A stretch of DNA of 16,802 nt from Calditrichota bacterium (GTDB taxonomy: Bacteria > Zixibacteria > MSB-5A5 > GN15 > FEB-12), in NCBI GenBank assembly GCA_008501655.1, contig QQUK01000126.1:1-16802 (forward strand). Direction: 5' to 3'. The stretch's first letter is position 1. Each line of letters opens with the position of its first letter. The notes beneath the pieces are model-generated. The model did not search any database. It was not told the DNA's origin and saw only the letters and a list, made by a program, of their open reading frames with translations. The position numbers were made by a program, and so were the translations under genes. This document shows positions 1-7,305 of the stretch, piece by piece.

Positions 1-660
1 TATAAACTGCATGAAAAAGATATCAAAGCACTCGATCCTTTAGGTTATCCGGTAACAATTCCAAATGATGATGTCGTCTCTGATATTAAAGCGATTCCTC
101 TTTATTTTCATAATGTCTTCAGAAAAATTCCGGCATGGTTAGAATTAATCAGATATGTTGCAGGGGATTCTGTTTTTAATCCGGCGTTACAACAAACTTT
201 AGAAAAATATGCATTTCAATCTGTAAGTTCCGATGAATTTGTTTCTGGATTTTCAAACAATCTCAATATTAAATTATTGAGCAAAGAGTATCTGCATAAT
301 CTTTTAGCTGATGTTGATTCAATAGATTTTACTCTTGAGAATACCAAGATAGAACAAAAAAAAGATAGCTCGTATATAAGTGGTGAAATTATCAGTAATA
401 CTATGACAATCCTCCCTTTGGATATAGCTTTTATTGATATTAGAAATGATACCCTGTATAAAAAAATATACCCCGAGGAATTTCAGAATCGTAAATACAA
501 TCTTTCTGAAGTAATAGTTGGAAAAGTAAAACTGATAATTTTAAATCCAAACTTTACTCATAATGAACTGACCAGGAGTAATAACTACTATTCCGTTACA
601 CCGCAAAAGTTTAACATGCAGGAACCGGGTTGGTTTTTCTTAGGTTTTCGACCGTTCTAA
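1..660 (+). CDS. C-terminal part of an M1-family-like metallopeptidase (5' end outside window)
   Basis: Frame 1 is open from the first base to the TAA at 658-660, so this is the tail (219 codons) of a longer protein. A TTG at 277 is internal, not a start. Residues about 30-80 contain a stretch ending YVAGDSVFNPALQQ, followed by a helix and SSDEFVSGF. This matches the helical region of M1 (gluzincin) aminopeptidases, where a bundle reading roughly 'mLr.lvGd..F...l..y......s.eDF' follows the HEXXH zinc site. The last about 110 residues are strand-rich, ending in GWFFLGFRPF, as in M1-like proteins with a terminal beta-sandwich. The zinc-binding part lies upstream and cannot be checked. Identification rests on family pattern only; another gluzincin-like secreted protein is possible. 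No terminator is obvious after the stop. Confidence 0.55.
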   Translation, partial: YKLHEKDIKALDPLGYPVTIPNDDVVSDIKAIPLYFHNVFRKIPAWLELIRYVAGDSVFNPALQQTLEKYAFQSVSSDEFVSGFSNNLNIKLLSKEYLHNLLADVDSIDFTLENTKIEQKKDSSYISGEIISNTMTILPLDIAFIDIRNDTLYKKIYPEEFQNRKYNLSEVIVGKVKLIILNPNFTHNELTRSNNYYSVTPQKFNMQEPGWFFLGFRPF

Positions 661-828
661 AACCACTTTACCATAAAAATAGATTTAGGGGACAGAAAAT
701 GTAGGAAATCACCAATATATTTTCGTAATCTGCCGATAATTTTTGATAGGATAACAGGTTAGGGTTTTTCCTAATCATTGAACGAGCAGAACATAACGGA
801 AGAACAACGTGATAAAAAGTAATTGCTC
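661..828. other. Intergenic region with weak hairpin
   Basis: 168 bp between the peptidase tail and the PAS protein. The only structure seen is GGTTAGG (757-763) facing CCTAATC (770-776), a 7-bp stem with one G-T wobble and a 6-base loop. It lacks a following T-run, so it is not a convincing terminator. No clear -35/-10 pair or strong ribosome site was found; the start codon at 829 has only a weak purine run upstream. Confidence 0.3.
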
Positions 829-2061
829 ATGACTGAATCAACAACTCAAAAACTATCGTGTGTAAATAGATGCGCTGTTTGTAAAGTCGACTTAAAAGGG
901 AAGTTTGTTTATATCGATGATGAAGTAGAAAAGCTGTTTGCTTACCCTAAAGAGGAACTGTTCGGTAAAGAGCTTGTTGAATACCTGGATGATAATTCAC
1001 GCGATATCATTGAAAATATCCTTAATCAACGGAACAACTACGAAACTTTTTTTGATTCAACTACGATTACAATTATCAAGAAAGACGGCAGTAGAGCTGA
1101 CCTTAACGTCATCTGTACTTTGAATTTTATAGCAGGTAACCCTGTCAATTTTCAGATTATCTTTGATCCATCTCATTCTTTTGTAACATCAGATTCAAGC
1201 AGAAATAGTAATCCTTCAAATGTATCAGAACAGGAAATAGTAGAGATCGATCATGATGTCCTCTTCGATTATGGTAAGTTGATAGAGGCATTGTATTCCG
1301 TCTCACAAGCTACAAATGCTGTGTTATATGCTGTAGACGATACTAAATTTGAGATTGTTGCGGTGACATCGGAGGATGAAGCTGATGACTCTGTTTTAGA
1401 AAAATTGACTCTTATTTCATCACTTCATGTCGACTTCGCTAAAGACGAAGATACATATTCATTGCTGGATGAACAGACTGTCCGAAATGCAGTTGAAAAG
1501 TACAACGAATCTCCAAATGAATATTTTCTTCCTATTCAGATTGATACCGACAGTAAATATTATCTTAGATTTTTATATCCTGATTCTTATAACCATGAAG
1601 AGGTTGAAAAAGCACATACGCAACTTGGGTATATGATTGAAAAGATCGAGGATGCCTTTGCTTTTAAAAAATATGTTACGCAAAATGAAAGTTCGGTTGT
1701 AGATATTAAGTTTACTGTTGGATTCTTAGATACAATTGAAGTACCGGCGTTTTTAACCGATTCTGAAGGGGAAGTGATCGGTTATAATCCTGAAGCAAGT
1801 AAATATTTTGCCAAATCTCATTTAAACGGCAGTTATATGAATATCATCAAATCAATTGTATCTAAGAATAAAGATCTCTCTTTGGATGATATTATTGATT
1901 ATATAAATTCATCGATTTATGAACTTGAAAGTGATGTCAAGAAATTCCGGGTAAAGGTAACATCTAAAGCACTTTTTAAAATGACGATTATCAAGATAGG
2001 TGATAATGAAACCGACAGGTCTGCCTGTTTTGTGTTTGTACCACTACCAAACAGTGAATAA
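829..2061 (+). CDS. PAS-GAF-PAS sensory protein without an output domain
   Basis: A 410-aa soluble protein with no signal peptide or membrane segment. Residues about 18-115 look like a PAS fold (KGKFVYIDDEVEKLFAY, then helices, then strands with KKDGSRADLNV). Residues about 140-280 resemble a GAF-type domain beginning FDYGKLIEALYSVSQATNAVLYAV. Residues about 295-405 are a second PAS (IEVPAFLTDSEGEVIGYNPEA). The chain stops after the last PAS strand, with no kinase, cyclase, DNA-binding or phosphatase domain. The extreme N-terminus carries Cys11, Cys15 and Cys18 (C-x3-C-x2-C). I chose ATG 829 over TTG 823, two codons upstream, because ATG is the better start; neither has a strong ribosome site. 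The stop is 30 bp before the next gene, which encodes a receiver-DHp protein, so the two probably form one signalling unit. PAS and GAF calls rest on pattern and are moderately sure; the ligand is unknown. Confidence 0.7.
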   Translation: MTESTTQKLSCVNRCAVCKVDLKGKFVYIDDEVEKLFAYPKEELFGKELVEYLDDNSRDIIENILNQRNNYETFFDSTTITIIKKDGSRADLNVICTLNFIAGNPVNFQIIFDPSHSFVTSDSSRNSNPSNVSEQEIVEIDHDVLFDYGKLIEALYSVSQATNAVLYAVDDTKFEIVAVTSEDEADDSVLEKLTLISSLHVDFAKDEDTYSLLDEQTVRNAVEKYNESPNEYFLPIQIDTDSKYYLRFLYPDSYNHEEVEKAHTQLGYMIEKIEDAFAFKKYVTQNESSVVDIKFTVGFLDTIEVPAFLTDSEGEVIGYNPEASKYFAKSHLNGSYMNIIKSIVSKNKDLSLDDIIDYINSSIYELESDVKKFRVKVTSKALFKMTIIKIGDNETDRSACFVFVPLPNSE

Positions 2062-2091
2062 ATAACTGTCACTTGATTCAAGGAGTCTGTA

Positions 2092-2814
2092 ATGGTTGGT
2101 AAAAAGATCAATGTTCTTATTGTTGTTAAAAGCAATTACCATGCAGTGCTAATTAGTCATGAGTTAAAATCAAGGTATGGTCATTATAATGACTTTGTCT
2201 GTTACTCCCTTTATGAAGCGCAGGAGATTCTCAGGATACGGGATATCAAAGCAGTGATTATTGATTTAGATTTGTTTGATGGACAAAATATTCAGATGGT
2301 CAAAAGTCTTTATGTTGATAATCCATCATTGATTATAGTCGGAATGACTTCTGATAAAACCGGAATCACTGCAAGATATGCAAAAGAGTTTGGAATCTAT
2401 GAGCTTGTGTGTAAGGATGATTCTTTTCAGGTCATTATATCAAAATTAGTTGAAAAGCTTTTAGCCCGTGAAAAACTGTTTACAGCAAAAAAAATACGGG
2501 AGTTAAAAATTCCTGAAGATGCCACTCAGGAGTGTATGAAAACAGCATCAAGAACACTTTCCCATGAAATCATGAATCCGCTCATGGCAATCCTTGGAAC
2601 GACTGAATTAATTTTAGATGAATCAAACAAGCACGATCAAGAGCTGATAGAAAAGGTGAAAATCATCAAAAATGCTGCTAATCGTATCAAAAACACGACC
2701 CAACGCCTTACCAAGCTTGATAAACCGGTATTCCACCAGACTGTTACGGGTATGCTGGTTGACCCTAATAAATCAAGTATTTCCGATGATGAAGTCTTAA
2801 ATTCAACCAAATAA
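2092..2814 (+). CDS. Degenerate receiver domain fused to a histidine-kinase DHp (HisKA) domain, no ATPase domain
   Basis: A 240-aa cytoplasmic protein preceded by a strong AAGGAG site 6 bases before ATG. Residues about 5-125 are receiver-like: VLIVV strand, candidate phospho-acceptor Asp58 in AVIIDLDL, Thr86/Ser87 in VGMTSD, and Lys108 in ELVCKDD. The acidic pair normally found after the first strand (as in VDDD) is replaced by VVKSN, so magnesium binding and phosphorylation are doubtful. Residues about 150-208 form a HisKA-type helical hairpin with the H-box LSHEIMNPL (His158). The protein ends about 30 residues later, and three consecutive in-frame stops (TAATAATAA) follow. No N, G1 or G2 box of a HATPase domain is present here or in the 63 bp before yicC. 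This resembles phosphotransferases built from a DHp core, such as Spo0B or ChpT, or a kinase half that needs an ATPase in trans. Likely co-transcribed with the PAS-GAF-PAS gene. Confidence 0.75.
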   Translation: MVGKKINVLIVVKSNYHAVLISHELKSRYGHYNDFVCYSLYEAQEILRIRDIKAVIIDLDLFDGQNIQMVKSLYVDNPSLIIVGMTSDKTGITARYAKEFGIYELVCKDDSFQVIISKLVEKLLAREKLFTAKKIRELKIPEDATQECMKTASRTLSHEIMNPLMAILGTTELILDESNKHDQELIEKVKIIKNAANRIKNTTQRLTKLDKPVFHQTVTGMLVDPNKSSISDDEVLNSTK

Positions 2815-2877
2815 TAATAAACAGTTGACAAAGCCCGGTTAATCTCTATTTTTTAGCCTATTAATTGAGGAAACTAT

Positions 2878-3753
2878 ATGAATTCAATGACCGGGTTCGG
2901 AAAAGCCGAACATAGCAGTAAGATTGGAAAATTTGTAATAGAGATTTCATCTGTAAATAATCGATATTTAGAAATCTCACCGCGTTTACCGCGCGGCTTT
3001 TTTTCGCTTGAATCAAAGATCAGAGAACTGGTAACTTCAAAAGTAAACCGGGGTAAAATCAATATCTTTATTAATTTTGAAGAACAAGTTGATGAAACCG
3101 GAAAAGTACTTATCAATAAATCGGTTACAAAAGCGGTGTACAGTCAGCTCTCCAAATTGCAAAAGGAATTGAAAATTCCCGGACAGGTCACTATTAATGA
3201 TATGCTCTTGATTCCGGATGTCATCAAACCGGAAATTAGCCCTATTAATGAGAAACTGCTTTGGAAAAATCTTGAGGCAGTTTTATTAAAAGCTTTAAAC
3301 GCACTTGTCGTGATGAGAAAAAAAGAAGGATCTGCTATATCTAAGGATATGAAAAAACGGATAGCGATTCTTGATAAGGGTATGAAAGATATTGAAAAGC
3401 TGGCTTCTAAATCTGTTGGTAATTATAGGGATAAGCTGACTCAGAAAGTTCAGGAGCTGATTGCTGACACAAAAAAAGATTCCATCAGGATAGAAGAGGA
3501 AATTGCTATTTTAGCTGAACGTACCGATATCACGGAAGAGTGCACCCGTTTTCATTCTCACTTAAGTCAATACAAATCGACGATTGCTGAGCAAAACCCG
3601 ATTGGTAAAAAACTGAATTTTATTTTACAGGAACTTAACCGGGAAGCAAATACGATAGCTTCAAAATGTTCTGATATAGATATTTCTACAAAAGTGATTA
3701 CAATCAAAGAAGAGATAGAAAAACTCAGGGAACAGGTACAAAACATAGAATGA
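2878..3753 (+). CDS. yicC: YicC/YloC family endoribonuclease
   Basis: A 291-aa protein that opens with the family hallmark MNSMTGFGKAE. It ends with the conserved C-terminal block GKKLNFILQELNREANTI, then ASKCSDID and the closing REQVQNIE. The family usual length is about 290 residues, so the gene is complete. YicC proteins are RNA-cleaving enzymes linked to small-RNA turnover and stationary-phase growth; this biochemical role is known from enterobacterial YicC and is transferred here by similarity. GAGG lies upstream of the ATG. The last codon overlaps the gmk start in an ATGA junction (3750-3753), which implies translational coupling. yicC-gmk-rpoZ order is common across bacteria and supports the assignment. 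Confidence 0.95.
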   Translation: MNSMTGFGKAEHSSKIGKFVIEISSVNNRYLEISPRLPRGFFSLESKIRELVTSKVNRGKINIFINFEEQVDETGKVLINKSVTKAVYSQLSKLQKELKIPGQVTINDMLLIPDVIKPEISPINEKLLWKNLEAVLLKALNALVVMRKKEGSAISKDMKKRIAILDKGMKDIEKLASKSVGNYRDKLTQKVQELIADTKKDSIRIEEEIAILAERTDITEECTRFHSHLSQYKSTIAEQNPIGKKLNFILQELNREANTIASKCSDIDISTKVITIKEEIEKLREQVQNIE

Positions 3754-4367
3754 AAAAGCCGGGTAAAATTGTCATTATCTCATCACCATCCGGTGGAGGG
3801 AAAACATCGATATGCCGGAAACTCCTGTCGCCGACCAGAAAAAAACTTGGTTGGCAGTTTTCTGTTTCGTATACGACCCGTGCGATGCGAACCGGTGAAA
3901 AGAACGGCAGGGAATATCATTTTGTCACCGATGATGATTTTAAGAAAATGGTCAAAGCAGATTTGTTTGCTGAACATTTTAAAGTTCATCTGTATAAATA
4001 TGGCACTCCGCGCACTCCGCTTGAAAAAGTTTTAAAATCGGGTGGTGTGATGCTTTTGGATGTTGATGTACAAGGTGCCAAAAAGATTAAAAAAAAGTAT
4101 CCTGAAGCGATTACAATATTTGTTATGCCGCCATCGGTCAAGGAGTTACGGAAAAGACTCCGGCAACGGGGGACAGAAACGAAAAAACAGCTCAAGGTAC
4201 GTTTTAACAATGCTGCCGCTGAAATGCTATTGTTTGATAAATTTGAGTATGCTGTTATCAATAAAGAACTTAACACAGCAGTAGCAGAGGTCTTAAGCAT
4301 CATAAACTGCCATCATTGCCGGACTGACAAGATGACAGCGGAACAAAAGAAGAAAATAAGAGTTTAA
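3750..4367 (+). CDS. gmk: Guanylate kinase
   Basis: 205 aa; phosphorylates GMP to GDP with ATP in the cytoplasm, a required step in GTP and dGTP supply. The P-loop is SSPSGGGKTS (residues 11-20), followed by the GMP-binding motif VSYTTRAMRTGEKNGREYHF. A LYKYGTP stretch corresponds to the usual YYGT. The lid and adenine region contains LLDVDVQGA and the Arg-rich segment RKRLRQRGTE. The length is typical. The start overlaps the yicC stop by ATGA, and rpoZ follows after a short gap with its own AAGGAG site. The C-terminus carries an unusual Cys/His-rich end (INCHHCRTDKM), probably just a variable tail. Confidence 0.96.
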   Translation: MKKPGKIVIISSPSGGGKTSICRKLLSPTRKKLGWQFSVSYTTRAMRTGEKNGREYHFVTDDDFKKMVKADLFAEHFKVHLYKYGTPRTPLEKVLKSGGVMLLDVDVQGAKKIKKKYPEAITIFVMPPSVKELRKRLRQRGTETKKQLKVRFNNAAAEMLLFDKFEYAVINKELNTAVAEVLSIINCHHCRTDKMTAEQKKKIRV

Positions 4368-4391
4368 TAGAGATACAAAAAAGGAGATCAC

Positions 4392-4619
4392 ATGCATAGT
4401 TTACCAATATCTGAACTTGAAAAACTTGGTCTAAATCGTTATGAGGCAATCATTGTCGCATCACAACACGCACGGCATCTGAACAATGTTCGTCTCAAAA
4501 CTCTCGAAAAAATGGAAGAGAATCCGGAATTGGAAATTGAATCCAGAAAAATAACAATGGTTGCATTAAAAGATCTTATAGAAGGAAGAGTAAAGTTTAC
4601 CCGCTCTGATTCGATATAG
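4392..4619 (+). CDS. rpoZ: DNA-directed RNA polymerase omega subunit
   Basis: 75 aa. The small omega subunit wraps the C-terminal tail of beta-prime and aids RNA polymerase assembly. Recognisable by the conserved helix NRYEAIIVASQHARHLN (omega proteins typically have 'yeLv..aa.rAr.l'), the segment ESRKITMVALKDLIEGRVKF near the end, and its position right after gmk. The start is fixed by AAGGAGATCAC just before ATG. It lies inside the yicC-gmk-rpoZ-topA block, 36 bp before topA. Confidence 0.9.
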   Translation: MHSLPISELEKLGLNRYEAIIVASQHARHLNNVRLKTLEKMEENPELEIESRKITMVALKDLIEGRVKFTRSDSI

Positions 4620-4655
4620 TTATTAATATTCACTGCGCGTAAATAAAGGAAAAGT

Positions 4656-6941
4656 ATGGCAAAAAATCTTCTGATTGTTGAGTCACCTGCAAAAACAAAA
4701 ACGCTTGCCCGGTTTTTAGGCAAAGATTTTGACATCATGGCAACGATTGGTCACATAATGGACCTTCCAAAATCCAAACTTGGTGTTGATCCTGATAATG
4801 ATTTTACTGTTGACTATACGACGATAAAAGGAAAAGAGAAAGTTCTCACCGATTTAAAAAAAGCATGCAAAAAAGCGGATAAGATATTTTTAGCACCTGA
4901 TCCTGACCGAGAAGGTGAAGCGATCGCCTGGCATGTTGCTTCGGCAATTAAAAATCCGAAGGCTGATATTGTCCGGGTCACATTCAACGAGATTACTAAA
5001 TCAGCAGTAAATGATGCTATTAACAATCCCCGTGATATAAATATGAATTTGGTCAATGCCCAGCAAGCCCGCCGCGTGTTGGATAGAATCGTTGGATACA
5101 AAGTCTCACCATTTCTTTGGAAAACAGTTGCACGGAATCTATCTGCCGGCCGTGTTCAGTCTGTTGCCCTCCGTTTGATTTGTGAACGAGAGGCTGAAGT
5201 CCTTGCTTTTAAACCTCAGGAATACTGGCAGGTCACTGCTGAATTAGAAACGAAGAAAAAAGATAAATTTATCGCCCGCCTGGTGAAGATTAAAGATAAA
5301 ACTCTCGCAGCACCGGGTGACAAAGGGAAGACGAAAACTTATATCAAATCGGAAGCAGATGTAAAAAAACATCTGACCGCGATTAAAAAAGAAGATTTTG
5401 TCGTTTCTGAAATAAAAGAATCCCAGAAGACCAAAAAGCCGACAGCTCCTTTTATAACATCGACCTTACAGCAGGAAGCTGCCAAAAAATATGGTTTCAC
5501 TGCAAAAGTAACGATGTCAATTGCCCAGCAGTTGTACGAAGGTATCGAAATAGGTAAAGAAGGTCAGATTGGTCTTATCACATATATGCGTACCGATTCA
5601 ACCCGTATATCAAATGAAGCTATCGGGACGGTACGTGATTATATAACCAATGAATATGGTGAAGAATATTTACCGAATAAACCGATTCAGTACGGGAAAA
5701 AGAAATCTTCACAGGATGCTCATGAAGCTATCCGTCCGACCTATATGGATCATTCACCGGAAAAATTGAAAAAGAAACTTACTCCAAGACAGTTAAAAAT
5801 TTATACATTAATATGGAACCGCTTTGTTGCTTCCCAGATGAATCCTGCCAAGTACAAAGTTATCTCTGTGAATATTGATGCCGGTGATTATCTCTTCAGA
5901 GTTTCTTCTCAGAAGATTATCTTTGATGGTTTCCTGAAAGTATATAATGTAGAAAAAGAAGAAGATGAATCAAACGGTAACGGCGATTCTTATGAAAACC
6001 TGCCAAAACTATCTGAAAAAGATTTATTAAATCTTCTCAAGCTGAATAAACAGCAGTCGTTCACCAAACCTCCGGCACGGTTCTCAGAAGCGATGCTTGT
6101 GAAAGAACTCGAAGCTGAAGGTATCGGACGACCATCAACGTATGCGTCGATTATTTCGACCTTGAAAGATAGAAAGTATGTTGAACTCGAAGAACGGCGG
6201 CTTCATCCGACCGAACTTGGTACAACCGTTAATAAAATCTTAGTCGAGAACTTCCCGAATATCTTCAACGTGACTTTCACTGCGGAGATGGAAAAAGACC
6301 TTGATTTGATTGAAGAAGGTACCGATGACTGGATCGATGTGATGAAAGAGTTTTATTCACCGTTTATGGAGACTATTGATTCGTTAAAAGGTAAAGAAAA
6401 AGCTATCAAAGAGTCGATGGAAGAGAAGACTGACCAGAAATGTGAAAAATGCGGTTCACACATGGTAATCAAGTGGGGACGCAATGGTCGTTTCTTAGCC
6501 TGTTCAGCATATCCGGAATGTAAATCGACGAAACCTCTGCCTGAAGAAGAAGCCCGCTCCAAGACCGATCAGAAATGTGAGAAATGCGGTTCTGATATGG
6601 TTATCAAATCGGGTCGCTTCGGTCGTTTTATGGCTTGTTCCGGTTACCCGGAATGTAAAAACACCAAACCGGTTACGATGGGAATCAAATGCCCGAAAGA
6701 TGATTGTGAAGGTGAGATTGTTGAAAAACAGACCAAAGGTCGCAGGTTATTCTATGGTTGTTCCAAATATCCGAAATGTGATTTTGCAAGCTGGGATACT
6801 CCGGTGAAAAGTGCCTGTCCGGCATGTAAACATCCTTATATGGTTATCAAAGTTACCAAAGCTAAGGGAGAGTTTTATCGATGCCCAGAGTGTAAACATG
6901 AAGTAACCGAAAAACCAAAAGAAGAAAAAGCAAACGCGTAA
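4656..6941 (+). CDS. topA: DNA topoisomerase I (type IA) with four C-terminal zinc ribbons
   Basis: 761 aa; relaxes negatively supercoiled DNA by passing one strand through a transient 5'-phosphotyrosine break. The TOPRIM domain is at the N-terminus (LLIVESPAKTKTLARFLG, catalytic Glu9) with the DxDxE metal site PDPDREGE (Asp82, Asp84, Glu86). The nucleophile is Tyr310 in GLITYMRTDSTR. QDAHEAIRPT and GIGRPSTYASII are further family blocks. The C-terminal part from about residue 591 holds four Cys4 ribbons: Cys596/599/616/622, Cys641/644/661/667, Cys679/684/702/708 and Cys721/724/743/746. The first two are near copies (31 of 37 residues identical). A Lys-rich tail follows. The ribosome site is AAAGGA before ATG. 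It closes the yicC-gmk-rpoZ-topA block. Confidence 0.97.
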   Translation: MAKNLLIVESPAKTKTLARFLGKDFDIMATIGHIMDLPKSKLGVDPDNDFTVDYTTIKGKEKVLTDLKKACKKADKIFLAPDPDREGEAIAWHVASAIKNPKADIVRVTFNEITKSAVNDAINNPRDINMNLVNAQQARRVLDRIVGYKVSPFLWKTVARNLSAGRVQSVALRLICEREAEVLAFKPQEYWQVTAELETKKKDKFIARLVKIKDKTLAAPGDKGKTKTYIKSEADVKKHLTAIKKEDFVVSEIKESQKTKKPTAPFITSTLQQEAAKKYGFTAKVTMSIAQQLYEGIEIGKEGQIGLITYMRTDSTRISNEAIGTVRDYITNEYGEEYLPNKPIQYGKKKSSQDAHEAIRPTYMDHSPEKLKKKLTPRQLKIYTLIWNRFVASQMNPAKYKVISVNIDAGDYLFRVSSQKIIFDGFLKVYNVEKEEDESNGNGDSYENLPKLSEKDLLNLLKLNKQQSFTKPPARFSEAMLVKELEAEGIGRPSTYASIISTLKDRKYVELEERRLHPTELGTTVNKILVENFPNIFNVTFTAEMEKDLDLIEEGTDDWIDVMKEFYSPFMETIDSLKGKEKAIKESMEEKTDQKCEKCGSHMVIKWGRNGRFLACSAYPECKSTKPLPEEEARSKTDQKCEKCGSDMVIKSGRFGRFMACSGYPECKNTKPVTMGIKCPKDDCEGEIVEKQTKGRRLFYGCSKYPKCDFASWDTPVKSACPACKHPYMVIKVTKAKGEFYRCPECKHEVTEKPKEEKANA

Positions 6942-6970
6942 GATTCAGATAGATATTATTGATTTGCTAT

Positions 6971-7003
6971 GAAGGCGAGGTCACGTGACCTCGCCTTCAA
7001 TGT
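6971..7003 (+). terminator. Perfect 28-bp palindrome after topA, probable terminator
   Basis: GAAGGCGAGGTCAC (6971-6984) is followed directly by its exact reverse complement GTGACCTCGCCTTC (6985-6998), then AATGTTTTT. As RNA this gives a GC-rich stem of about 12 bp with a 4-base loop. The T-run begins five bases downstream, which is a little far for a textbook intrinsic terminator. The location 30 bp after the topA stop supports a 3'-end role. Confidence 0.6.
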
Positions 7004-7017
7004 TTTTATGAGTTTGT

Positions 7018-7120
7018 ATAGTGCTTGGCAGACGCCCTCGTCTGCCAAAGACTTCTGAAGTCAGGCGTGGCGACTGACTTATTTTTTGTCAGGAAAGGGT
7101 TCCTGACACCGCTTTTGAAA
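7018..7120. repeat. Hairpin-rich intergenic repeat, copy 1
   Basis: About 103 bp, repeated at 7171-7274. It contains three stem-loops in series. TTGGCAGACG-CCCT-CGTCTGCCAA (7025-7048) is a perfect 10-bp stem. AAGTCAG (7058-7064) pairs with CTGACTT (7074-7080) and is followed by ATTTTTT. TGTCAGGAA-AGGG-TTCCTGACA (7087-7108) is a perfect 9-bp stem. The hairpins are conserved between copies while connecting bases differ, as in REP/BIME-type elements. No protein is encoded. Confidence 0.8.
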
Positions 7121-7133
7121 CGCGTAAGATATA

Positions 7134-7168
7134 TCAAGTCTCCTTCGACTCCGCTCAGGATTACTTGA
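7134..7168. repeat. Imperfect hairpin between the two repeat copies
   Basis: TCAAGT (7134-7139) faces ACTTGA (7163-7168), with an inner CCT/AGG pairing around a CTTCGACTCCGCTCAGG core. This core resembles short dispersed repeats seen between genes in many environmental bacterial genomes (recollection, not a search). It separates repeat copies 1 and 2. Confidence 0.5.
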
Positions 7169-7170
7169 AG

Positions 7171-7274
7171 ATAGTGCTTGGCAGACGCCCTCGTCTGCCA
7201 AAGAATTGTTAAGTCAGGCGTCCTACCTGATTTTTTTTTGTGTCAGGAAAGGGTTCCTGACATCGCTTATGAAA
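7171..7274. repeat. Hairpin-rich intergenic repeat, copy 2
   Basis: Second copy of the 7018-7120 unit, offset by 153-154 bp. The first stem (7178-7201) and last stem (7241-7262) are identical to copy 1. The middle stem has diverged to TCAGG/CCTGA (7214-7218 with 7226-7230) and is followed by nine T (7231-7239), which makes it look like an intrinsic terminator on the plus strand. Compensated or conserved stems with changed linkers suggest the structure matters. Confidence 0.8.
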
Positions 7275-7298
7275 GGATACCTGATACCGTTTTTGAAA
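7272..7298. repeat. Degenerate third partial repeat copy
   Basis: Matches the end of the repeat unit (AAAGG, then CCTGA/TACCG and TTTTGAAA) with several substitutions. The hairpin partner arm is missing. It lies immediately after copy 2, so the array seems to have been extended by tandem duplication and then decayed. Confidence 0.5.
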
Positions 7299-7305
7299 TT
7301 TGGAG

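Noticed and set aside
277..660. A 127-aa gene starting at TTG 277
   Set aside because: The same frame is open back to base 1 and the upstream residues carry an M1-peptidase-like pattern, so this is an internal TTG of a partial gene.
2825..2853. TTGACA hexamer upstream of yicC as a promoter
   Set aside because: At 16-18 bp spacing there is no acceptable -10 hexamer (only ATTTTT-like sequence).
4439..4738. Minus-strand open frame across rpoZ and the topA start
   Set aside because: Antisense to two clearly conserved genes, no recognisable domain.
7018..7298. CRISPR array in the repeat region
   Set aside because: Only two long copies plus a fragment, unit about 103 bp with internal hairpins, no regular spacers and no cas genes.
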